Assembly (NCBI GenBank): GCA_963849635.1
Contig: CAWKIA010000035.1
Location: 4,853-68,852 of the forward strand
Reading direction: 5' to 3'
DNA length: 64,000 nucleotides
DNA from: CAVRUD01 sp963849635
GTDB lineage: Bacteria > Chloroflexota > Chloroflexia > Thermomicrobiales > UBA6265
A program made the position numbers and the translations under genes. The number at the start of each line of letters is the position of its first letter. The stretch's first letter is position 1. Shown here in pieces: positions 56,525 through 64,000 of this stretch. The notes beneath the pieces were generated by a model that was not told where the DNA came from, searched no databases, and worked only from the letters and a program-made list of their open reading frames with translations.

Positions 56525-57653
56525 GCGTTGTTCGGGGCGAGGAGGCGGGGGCCGTACACCTCCAGCGCGTTCTCGACGAAGATGCGGTGCTTGAGGTCCT
56601 TACGGGCGGCGGGGATGAAGGTAAAGGCCGCCAGGGGATTATCGAAATCCCAGTGGGGATAGTCACTGGCGAAGAGGACGGTCTTCTCGGCGCGGAGCAT
56701 GTCGAACATCTGGAGGAGGTGCTTGCCGTTCTCGGGCTCCTCGATGGGCTGGGTGCTGAAGTAGCAGTGGTCGAGGATGTACTCGCTGGGCAGGCGTTTG
56801 AGGTACGGGACCTCCGCCTTGAAGCGGGGATAGAGGCGGTCGAGGCGCCACATGATGTGGGGCGCCCAGCAGACGCCCCCTTCGACGAAGATGAACTTCA
56901 GGGTGGGGAAGGCTTCGAAGGTGCCCTCGGCGACGAGGCTGACGCAGTGGGCCATCATGGTCAGCGAGTGGTCGGTGTGGAATTCGAGGTAGGTCGAGGG
57001 GTAGCCGACACCTGTCGGCGGATTGGCGATGCCGGTGCCCTCGGCGCCGACGTGGATGGCGACGGGCAGGTCGTGCTCGACAGCCGCCGCATAGATCGGC
57101 CAGTAGTGCCGGTTGCCGTACGGAATGCGGGCGGCGCTCGCCATCAGGACCTGGACCATGCCTGGGTCCGATCCGTGGCGGCGGATCTCGTCAGCGGAGG
57201 CGACGGGATCCTGGGCGGGGACGAGGATCGACCCTTTGAAGCATGGATAGGGGCGTACCCACTTGGCCAGGGTCCAGTCATTGTAGGCGCTGAGCAGGGC
57301 TGACCAGAGGCGGTAGTTGGGCTGGATCGTGGTGGTGACAATCGATCCCGTCAGTATGCCGAGATCGATCCGATAGCGGGTCATCAGCTGCTGGATGACC
57401 CAGTCGGGGTCGCCGGCGCAGAGCCCATCCTCTTCGCGCACGGCGTCGTCCATGCGGCCGGATCCCGTGTTGGCGTAGTAGCGGGATGCCGTGGCAGGGG
57501 CGCCGTGATCGAGCCAGGGATGCCATTCGGGGGCGAGGAATGGCCGTAGCTCATCGTAACTGGGGAGGTCGTTGTGGATGTCGGTGTCGATACAGCGGAG
57601 TTTGGTCGGATGTATGGTGTGGGTATCCGCTCGGGTTCGGTGGCAATGACCAT
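56521..57653 (-). CDS. Amidohydrolase-2 family protein (paralogue A); one frameshift
   Basis: ATG 57653 (MVIATEPERIPTPYIRP) after AAAGGGG. A break near 57605 leads to 'TKLRCIDTDIHNDLPSYDEL'. Continuous from there: 'DWVIQQLMTRYRIDLGILTG', 'DLPVAIHVGAEGTGIANPPT', 'FPTLKFIFVEGGVCWAPHIM', 'TVLFASDYPHWDFDNPLAAF' and the C-terminal 'FVENALEVYGPRLLAP'. The metal and catalytic residues (D.D.H, H, SDYPHWD) are closer to active members than in paralogue B (GNFPDWD). The two are about half identical by eye and lie head to tail. First gene of a four-gene unit running to 54730. Confidence 0.88.
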
Positions 57654-57751
57654 GATGCCGCGCCCCTTTCGTTGGGTGAACGGCAGGCATCGTAGTGCCG
57701 TGCTGGTGGGGCGTCAAGCGCGATTGGATGCCATGAGGGCGTGCAGGATCT

Positions 57752-57872
57752 TGTAGGGGCGGACCTCCGTGTCCGCCCGACTGCGACCGCCGGATGCCCG
57801 GTTGGCGACGCCGTTTCCGACCTGGGACGTTGGCGGTCGGTTACCGGCTGGGCACAGAGGTCCGCCCCTACG
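57752..57872. repeat. 120-bp inverted-repeat (MITE/REP-like) element
   Basis: The left arm gtaggggcggacctccgtg (from 57753) and the right arm read on the other strand, cgtaggggcggacctctgtg (ending 57872), match at nearly every position. Inside them cgaccgcc and ggcggtcg form a second pair. The 5' half thus folds on the 3' half as a long hairpin. It lies between the ABC operon end and the amidohydrolase operon start. Confidence 0.7.
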
Positions 57873-57907
57873 ACAGGAACGCCGCACCTCAATTGAGGCC
57901 GTGGATA

Positions 57908-58975
57908 TCAGGGCACCGCCGTGGCTTCGGCCGCGGCTTCGGCGCGGCGGGCGGTCGTGGACTTCGGGACGATTTCGAGGGAACTGGCTTCGGGGTGATA
58001 GAGGAAGCAGGCCGCGTGCTGGTTCCCAACCTCGTACTGGGGCGGACGGGATTCGATGCACATGTCCATCACGTGCGGGCAGCGCTCGGCGAAGAGACAG
58101 CGGGCTCGGCTGTGGGCCTTGTCCGCCGGCAACTGACGCGGCGACAGCGCAATCTGGTCCCACTCGTGGTCCGGGTCCGGCGACGGGATCGAGCCGAGCA
58201 GCAGCCGGGTGTACGGGTGGGCCGGGGTGGCCATCACGTCGTCGACCGGACCATCCTCCACCGCCCGTCCGCGAGACATCACCATGATGTCGCCGCCCAG
58301 GTAGTAGGCGGCGGAGAGGTCGTGGGTGATGAAGAGCGTCGACATGCCGTAGCGCTCTTTGAAGTCGAGGAAGATGTTCATCAGGGTGGCGCGGACGGCC
58401 ACATCGAGCATCGAGATCGGCTCGTCGGCGATGATCACCTTCGGGCGCAGCAGGTAGGCCCGGGCGAGCATCACCCGCTGCCGCTCACCGCCGGAGAGCT
58501 GGTGCGGGTGGCGGCCGATGACGTCCGGCGGGCGCAGGTTGACCGCGCGCAGCGCCTCTTCGATCAGGTCCCGCTTCTCCGCCTTCGATGACGCCAGCTT
58601 GAACTGCTTGATCGTCATGTCGAAGACGCGGTCGATCTTGTAGAACGGGTTGTAGATCCCGTACGGGTCCTGGAACACGGCCTGGACGTCCGTCCGAAAG
58701 ACCTTCATCTCGTCTTTGCTGAGGTCGTAGATGTTCTTGCCGCGGTAGAGCGCCTCGCCACGGGTCGGCTTGCTGAGTCCCAGCAGCGAGCGGGCCAGGG
58801 TCGTCTTGCCGCTGCCGCTCTCGCCCACGATGCTCAGGATCCGGGGCGGCGACTCCGCGATTGCCAGCGATGCCCGGTCGACCGCGACGGTGCCACCGTG
58901 AGCCTCCTGGCCGAAGACGATCGAGACATCCTTCGCTTCCAGGATCGGGCCGGCAGGACTGGTTCCGTTCTGCAT
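57908..58975 (-). CDS. Oligopeptide-type ABC transporter ATPase (OppF-like)
   Basis: 355 residues from ATG 58975, which overlaps the upstream stop (TGATG), so the two ATPases are translationally coupled. Walker A 'ILSIVGESGSGKTTLARSLL', Q-loop 'VQAVFQDPYGIYNPF', signature 'HPHQLSGGERQRVMLARAYL', Walker B 'RPKVIIADEPISMLDVA', H-loop 'STLFITHDLSAAYYLGG', and the C-terminal Cys motif 'RCLFAERCPHVMDMC' that binds an iron-sulfur cluster in some OppF/DppF proteins. Provides half the ATPase pair of the importer encoded upstream. Confidence 0.95.
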   Translation of the reverse strand: MQNGTSPAGPILEAKDVSIVFGQEAHGGTVAVDRASLAIAESPPRILSIVGESGSGKTTLARSLLGLSKPTRGEALYRGKNIYDLSKDEMKVFRTDVQAVFQDPYGIYNPFYKIDRVFDMTIKQFKLASSKAEKRDLIEEALRAVNLRPPDVIGRHPHQLSGGERQRVMLARAYLLRPKVIIADEPISMLDVAVRATLMNIFLDFKERYGMSTLFITHDLSAAYYLGGDIMVMSRGRAVEDGPVDDVMATPAHPYTRLLLGSIPSPDPDHEWDQIALSPRQLPADKAHSRARCLFAERCPHVMDMCIESRPPQYEVGNQHAACFLYHPEASSLEIVPKSTTARRAEAAAEATAVP

Positions 58976-60057
58976 CACACGACCCTCCGCGGCGTTGACT
59001 CCGGATGAAGATGGCAGGCGGCGAACCGGCCAGGACCGACCTCGACCTTGATCTCGTGGAACGTGCGCGGCCCCTGCTCCAACACCTCCAGGGTCGGCGG
59101 CACGGTCTCGCAGATCTCCATCTTGTAGGGACAGCGCGGGGCGAACCGGCACCCAGGCGGCCATGCCCGCGGGCTGGGGGTCGTCCCGGAGATGCCAGCA
59201 AGCCGCTTCCGCTCCCCGCCGATCGCCGGGACCGACGCCAGCAGCAGTTCCGCGTACGGGTGGAGGGGCCGATGGACGAGCGGGCGCACGCCGCCGATCT
59301 CGACGATCTGGCCGGCGTACATCAGGCCGATCCGGTCCGCCAGGTGGGCGTGGACCGGCAGGTCGTGGCTGACGGTCAGGATCGCGATGCCCATCGTCTC
59401 GCGCAGGTTCTGCAGCGTCTCCAGAATCACCCGCTGGACGTTGACGTCGAGGGCGGTCGTCGGCTCGTCGGCGACGATCAGCTCCGGGTCCATCGCGATC
59501 GCCGAGGCGATGATGGTGCGCTGCTTCATGCCGCCGGAGAGTTCGTGCGGATAGAGCCGCGCCACCTTGCCTTCGAGCCCGACCCGCTCCAGAAGCTGGG
59601 GCACCTTCCGCTTGGCGTCCTCTTTGGAGACGCCGTGGGCGGTCATGCCATCTATGATCTGCTCCCCGATCCTGGCGATCGGGTTGAGGGCATTCATCGA
59701 GCCCTGGGGCACGTAGGAGATGTGCTGCCAGCGGACCTGGCGCATCTCCTGCTGGGTCAGCGCCATCAGGTCGATGGGCTTCCCCTTCGATGGGTAGAAC
59801 ATGACGTGGCCGCTGGTGACCCGGTTCGGGAACCGGATGACCTGGAGGATCGCCTCCACCAGCGTCGTTTTGCCGCAGCCGGACTCGCCCGCGATCCCGA
59901 AAATCTCGTTCCGGTTGACGGAGAAGGTCGCGCCGTCGACGACCCGGGCCAAACCGCCCGGCGTCTCGAAATGGATGTGCAGGTCCTGCACCTGAAGGAG
60001 CACATCGCCCTGGGCTCTGGACGACGGTTTTTCCAGCACCGGGGCGGTCGTTGCCAT
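58975..60057 (-). CDS. Oligopeptide-type ABC transporter ATPase (OppD-like)
   Basis: 360 residues from ATG 60057. Walker A 'IFGIAGESGCGKTTLVEAIL', Q-loop 'ISYVPQGSMNALNPIARIGE', signature 'YPHELSGGMKQRTIIASAIA', Walker B 'DPELIVADEPTTALDVNVQR', H-loop 'AILTVSHDLPVHAHLADRIG', C-terminal 'GCRFAPRCPYKMEICETVPP'. Pairs with the OppF-like subunit. Downstream of the permease by 76 bases in the same direction. Confidence 0.95.
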   Translation of the reverse strand: MATTAPVLEKPSSRAQGDVLLQVQDLHIHFETPGGLARVVDGATFSVNRNEIFGIAGESGCGKTTLVEAILQVIRFPNRVTSGHVMFYPSKGKPIDLMALTQQEMRQVRWQHISYVPQGSMNALNPIARIGEQIIDGMTAHGVSKEDAKRKVPQLLERVGLEGKVARLYPHELSGGMKQRTIIASAIAMDPELIVADEPTTALDVNVQRVILETLQNLRETMGIAILTVSHDLPVHAHLADRIGLMYAGQIVEIGGVRPLVHRPLHPYAELLLASVPAIGGERKRLAGISGTTPSPRAWPPGCRFAPRCPYKMEICETVPPTLEVLEQGPRTFHEIKVEVGPGRFAACHLHPESTPRRVV

Positions 60058-60133
60058 GTGCGCTCCAGAAACGATGAGACCCGAGAGCCAGAGCCAGAAT
60101 CCCTGATAGCTGATGCCTGACGCCTGACTTCAG

Positions 60134-61001
60134 CTACTGCGACGCGCCGCGGAGGCGCGGATTGTAGACCTCTTCCAGGCCCTGGTTGATGAGGGCGGCG
60201 CCGAGGAAGAAGAGGGCGAGGAGGGTCATCGGCGCGATCAGGATGGCCCACTTGCCGAGGCTGAGGACGCCCCAGGATCTGGGCGAAGAAGAGGATGGAG
60301 CCAAGGTCGATGGTGTCGCTGGGACCGAGGCCGACGACTGTCAGGGCGACGAGGGCGAAGGCGGCGCCGGAAGCGGAGAGGGCAAGGCTCATGCCGATGT
60401 AGGGCAGCATGTTGGGCAGGATGTCGCCGAAGATGATCTGCCGGTCGGACAGGTTGGTGACCTTGGAGAGTTCGACGTAGGGCCGCTCTCGCAAGGCTGA
60501 GTACCTGGGAGCGGATGACCCGGGCGCCGAAGGGCCAGCCGAAGATGGCGATGATGAGGGCGAGGGTCGGGATCGAGAGGCGAGGAGGAGTACTTGGTCA
60601 GGATGAAGATGAGGGGAAGGACGGGGATGACAAGGAACATGTCGGTGATGGTCCGGAGGAACGCGTCGATCCAACCGCCCTTGTAGCCGGACGACGAAGC
60701 CGACGACCACGCCGACGAGGGTCGAGAGCCCACCGGCGATGGCGGCGGCGAGGAGCGTGTTGGGAAGGCCGACGAGGACGAGGGCGAGGACATCACGGCC
60801 GTAGCGGTCGGTGCCGAGGAGGTGGTCACGGCTGGGATCGAGGAAGACCTGGAACTTGCCCTGGGCGAGGGGCTCGACGTCGCTGCCGACGAAGATGTCG
60901 ATGAGGACGTCCTTGAGGAGGGCCATGACGGTGAGAAGGATGATGATGCTCAGGCCGATGCGGAGTTTGCCGCTGCTGTTCCAGATACTGAGAAAGGCCA
61001 T
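60134..61001 (-). CDS. ABC transporter permease (OppC-like); about four frameshifts
   Basis: ATG 61001 (MAFLSIWNSSGKLRIGLSII). Pieces: 'LLGTDRYGRDVLALVLVGLP' and 'NTLLAAAIAGGLSTLVGVVV' (first part), break near 60685, 'GGWIDAFLRTITDMFLVIPV', breaks near 60585 and 60500, 'LSKVTNLSDRQIIFGDILPN' (EAA-type loop contacting the ATPases), 'YIGMSLALSASGAAFALVAL', break near 60272, and 'LIAPMTLLALFFLGAALINQ' ending 'YNPRLRGASQ' at 60134. All segments of an OppC/DppC permease are present in order, so the gene is intact apart from one-base errors. Confidence 0.8.
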
Positions 61002-61101
61002 CGTGACTCCTCCTTGCGAGTTCCAAGTGCTGAGTCAAGTTCGAAGTGACGAGAACGGTTCGTTGCTCGGCACTCGGAACTCTGCAACTCGGAACTCCGC
61101 G

Positions 61102-62200
61102 TCACCGGGCGTGCTTGATCCGGGGGTCGATGAGCGGCAGGCAGAGGTCGATGATGAGGTTGATGGTGAGGACGCCGAAGATGAAGAGGGTGATGATGCC
61201 CATCGCGGTGTTGACGTCCTTGCGAGTGATGGCCTCGATGAGGAGATTGCCGACCCCTGGGTAGCGGAAGAGGCGCTCGACGAGGATGTTGCCGTTGATG
61301 ACTCCCCCGAGGACGATGCCGAGGGCGGCGATCTGGGGCAGCCAGGCGTTGCGCAGGACGTAGCGGTTGAGGATGCGCCAGGGGGAGAGGCCCTTGGCCT
61401 CGGCGTAGGTGAGATAGTCCTCGCCGAGGATGTTGACGACGAGGGCGCGGGTGGTGATCAGCCAGCCGGCGAAGCCGACGGCGACGAGGGAGAGGCAGGG
61501 CAGGGTGCCGTACTCGATCACGCTCTTGATGAAGGGCCAACTGAACTCTTTTTCGAGACTGGCGTCGTAGGCGCCGTTAGGGGGGAAGATGGGATTTCGG
61601 TAGCCGAGGAAGATGACGAGGAAGAGGGCGACGAAGTAGGCGGGGATGTTCAGGAGACCGAGGGAGAAATAGGTGATGAAGCCGGCGAAGCGGGACTTGC
61701 GGGCGCGGCCGACGAAGGTGCCGACGAGGACGCCGATGACCCAGGCGATGATGGTGGAGGCGCCGATCAGGGCTATGGTCCAGGGAAGGGCGCGCCAGAT
61801 AGCAGCGGTGGCGGGATTGGGAAAGCTGAGGATGGATGGGCCGAAGTTTTGATGCAGAATCAGTTGGTCCATGTACCGGTAATACTGTTCCCAGAGGCTG
61901 CCATCGAGACCGAATTCTTTCTTGTAGTAGGTGACCATTGCCTCGGAACTGCTGCCAGTCGAGTACTGACCCTGGCGGGCCATTTCCGCGATCATCGCGT
62001 TGATGGGGTCGCCCGGCGTCAGGCGGAAGAAGATGAAGGTTGCGGTGAAGGCGCCCCAGAGCGTAATGAGGTAGAGCCCGATGCGACGGGCGAAATAGCC
62101 AGCAAGGGGATGGACGCCGCCGTTTCGTCGACTCCTCGAGCTCCGCAATATGATCGAGGGCGATGGCCTCAGTGGATCCGGTTAGTGCTTGGGTCGCCAT
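61102..62200 (-). CDS. ABC transporter permease (OppB-like); one frameshift
   Basis: ATG 62200 (MATQALTGSTEAIALDHIAE); a break near 62125 joins 'LEES' to 'GYFARRIGLYLITLWGAFTA'. Typical OppB start 'FIFFRLTPGDPINAMIAEMA', a long first periplasmic loop, helices 'LPWTIALIGASTIIAWVIGV', 'GFITYFSLGLLNIPAYFVAL' and the cytoplasmic loop 'YAEAKGLSPWRILNRYVLRN', then 'VLGGVINGNILVERLFRYPG'. About 365 residues. It lies 100 bases upstream of the OppC-like gene in the same direction. Confidence 0.9.
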
Positions 62201-62248
62201 GACTGTCCCTTTCGGTCACAGGCGTGAGGCGTGGGCCGTTCCGTGGCG

Positions 62249-62367
62249 ACCCCGGATTGAAATCCGGGCTAGACCTACGAAGCCTTCCGGGACTGACGGA
62301 CTGCATGCCCGGACGCGATCACTCCCGGAGGGACTTCGTAGGTTTAGCCCCAGGTTTCAACCTGGGC
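62249..62367. repeat. Second inverted-repeat element, between binding protein and permease genes
   Basis: The left arm ggattgaaatccgggctaga... (62254-62283, ending acctacgaag) and the right arm (62333-62367, beginning cttcgtaggt) are imperfect inverted copies of about 30 bp around a 50-bp centre. The arm sequence differs from that of the element at 57752. In the transcript it would make a large hairpin that can lower expression of the permease genes relative to the binding protein. Confidence 0.65.
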
Positions 62368-62378
62368 TCAGCTCACCC

Positions 62379-64000
62379 CTACGCTCCCGCCGCTGCCGGC
62401 TTGATGGCGCCGATGATGAAGAGGAACTGGGCCCACCAGTTCGCGCCGACGTTGTACTCGTTCTCCTGGGTCGGCCAGCCCGTCCAGTATTCCTGGCTGT
62501 AGGCGAACGGGTAGATGGTGTAGATGCTCGGCATGGCCGGCAGGTTCGCCAGGTAGGCCTGGAGACCCTGGTCGAAGAGGGCCTTGTTGGCCTCGTCGTC
62601 CGGGTTGACGTTCTGGAGCTGCTCGGCGACGTCGTTCAGCTCCGGGATCTGGGCGCGCGTCTCGTTGTGATCGGGGAGCGACGCGCTCTCCGACCGGCTT
62701 GTAGTCGGCCGTCAGGAACTTCTCGTAGAGCTGGTTGGGATCGAGCGCGACGCCGCACAGCCAGTGCGAGCTGATGTCGTACTCGCCGAGCTGGAAGGCA
62801 TCCGGGTGGCCGGTGCCGGGGAGCGACTGCACCTCGGCGCTGATGCCGACCTCGTCGAGGGCGTCCGCCAGCAGGGTCGCGATCTGGTACTCCGGGTCGC
62901 CGACCTGGACCGGGGTGATGATGGTCAGGTTGATGTCCTCGCCATTCATCTTGCGGCGGTCGCCATCGAGGGTGGCGCCGGCGGCGTCGAGCAGTTCGGC
63001 GGCCTCGCTCCACGTCGTACTCGAACGGGTGCTCGGCCCGGATCTCCTCGTTGGTCCAGCGGTCGTGGATGCCCCACTCGGCCCAGGGGTACATGCGCCG
63101 GCTTGGAGGGCGGCTGCCAGATCGTGTTGCCGATGGTATCGCGATCGAGGAGGTACGGAGATCGCCTGCCGGCCCTCGGCCGTCTTGAAGAGGCCGCTCG
63201 GGGAGTCGTTGTTGAGCCAGATACCGCGCGGGCAGGGATCGTTGAACTGCAGCTCGATCCAGTTGTCGAACTGATCGCGGACCGCCTGCATGTTGAGGTA
63301 GGGCAGGGACGGGATGTCGACGTTGCCGTTGGCGAACTCCTGGGCCTCGGCGTCCGGCTCCAGCCGCTGGCGGAAGATGACGTACTGCGGGGCCGGGTCC
63401 ATGTTCGCCTTGTTCCAGTAGTTCGGCGCCTTTTCCCAGACCTGCATGAACTGGTCCGGGTTGGCCTGGTTCAAGACGTATGGACCGGTGTAGATGGGCG
63501 GGTTGTTCTTGAAGGTGCCGGCGTCCTGGCCCTCCCAGACGTGCTTCGGCACAATCCGGAGCGGCTCGTCCACGATGCCGATCGTGAAGTAGTAGTGGAA
63601 GCGCGGCTGGGCCTTCGTCAGCGTGAAGGTAACCGTCTTGGGGTCGGTCGCGACCACGGTGTCGACGAACTCGGTCATCTCGGCGGAGCCGCCGGAAGTT
63701 GGAGTTCGCCTTGAGCAGCTCGACCGAGAAGACGACATCGTCGGCGGAGAACGGCTGGCCGTCGCTCCAATTGGCCTCGGGCGTCAGGTTGAGGATGAAC
63801 TCGGTGAAGTCGGCGTTGTAGGTGTAGCCGGTGGCGAGGTGGTTGATGATCTCGCCCTGGGGGAAGTTGACGTAGAACATCGCCCTCGCGACAGAGCTGG
63901 TTGACGCCGTACTGGTAGGCCTCGCCGTTGGGGATGTACGGGTTGAAGCTGTCCCAGACCTGGTTGATCGACTGGCTGATGACGACGGTCTGCTCGCGCG
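62379..64000 (-). CDS. ABC transporter substrate-binding protein, SBP_bac_5 family (partial); several frameshifts
   Basis: The N-terminus lies beyond the window. From the right edge: 'TVVISQSINQVWDSFNPYIP', break near 63885, 'MFYVNFPQGEIINHLATGYT', 'DGQPFSADDVVFSVELLKAN', break near 63705, 'TVTFTLTKAQPRFHYYFTIG', 'VPKHVWEGQDAGTFKNNPPI', 'YTGPYVLNQANPDQFMQVWE', and after further breaks (about 63165, 63110, 63012, 62690) 'NLTIITPVQVGDPEYQIATL' and 'GWPTQENEYNVGANWWAQFL', ending at 62379. The order matches the peptide/nickel-binding family (OppA/DppA type). It should be a lipoprotein or exported protein that hands oligopeptides or glycosides to the permeases downstream. Confidence 0.85.

Noticed and set aside
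60811..62202. Acidic 463-codon plus-strand frame (runs of Asp/Glu)
   Set aside because: The Asp/Glu runs are the antisense of permease Leu/Val/Ile codons; the minus strand encodes clear OppB and OppC segments.

Overview
The window is a high-GC bacterial chromosome segment. Three traits suggest Chloroflexota, most likely class Thermomicrobia (inference): many small secreted proteins carry near-identical twin-arginine leaders ending in AAAQ, several of these end in Pro/Thr/Ala-rich ATP-type tails, and there are many large STAND-ATPase/TPR/LuxR regulators. No rRNA gene and no CRISPR array is visible. One tRNA, Leu(UAG), is present.

Layout. 0-5 kb: a co-oriented run of small Tat-exported proteins with an exported esterase and a SnoaL-like protein, separated by strong GC-rich hairpins. 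5-13 kb: an M24-fold protein that has lost its metal ligands, an exported GH8 glycosidase, an exported bicupin of the oxalate-decarboxylase type, a DUF6069-like membrane protein, an AI-2E-type transporter, a GNAT protein and a membrane protein of unknown role. 13-19.3 kb: a small secreted repeat protein and two tandem paralogous STAND-TPR-LuxR regulators with the same -10-like box at the same distance from their starts. 19.7-29.2 kb: ordinary metabolic genes (ClbS/DinB-like, VOC, phosphotransferase, single-domain response regulator, exported alpha-toroid-like protein, Gfo/Idh/MocA oxidoreductase plus medium-chain dehydrogenase, MFS exporter). 30-40 kb: an accessory region with a TIR-STAND-TPR protein, a Cys-rich repeat protein, and a divergent pair made of a SLOG-like protein and a ribokinase-fold/AAA+ fusion. 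40.8-46.2 kb: a PAP2-type membrane fusion, decayed two-component genes, a DedA protein, a glycosyltransferase fragment, a poly-C stretch and a tyrosine-recombinase tail beside tRNA-Leu, which looks like the edge of a decayed island. 46.4-51.6 kb: an EamA exporter, an M20 peptidase and a STAND regulator with HTH domains at both ends. 51.6-54.7 kb: a copper-protein locus (multicopper oxidase with a fused plastocyanin domain, then a two-cupredoxin protein) preceded by two perfect 18-bp palindromes. 54.7-64 kb, minus strand: two amidohydrolases, a Rieske ferredoxin, a Cys-less SelW-like protein, and an oligopeptide-type ABC transporter (binding protein, two permeases, two ATPases). The second unit probably feeds substrate to the first, although a hairpin element separates them.

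Quality. At least 35 single-base frameshifts interrupt otherwise well-conserved genes, often in G/C runs. They cluster at 31-38, 51.9-54.4 and 60-64 kb. Together with the poly-C stretch at 45.7-45.8 kb this points to uncorrected indels in the assembly rather than to mass pseudogenisation. Where I join frames, coordinates cover the whole inferred gene and the break is named.

The best candidates for something undescribed are the divergent SLOG / ribokinase-fold-AAA+ pair (36.6-39.4 kb), the TIR-STAND-TPR gene beside it, and the paired palindromes ahead of the copper genes.
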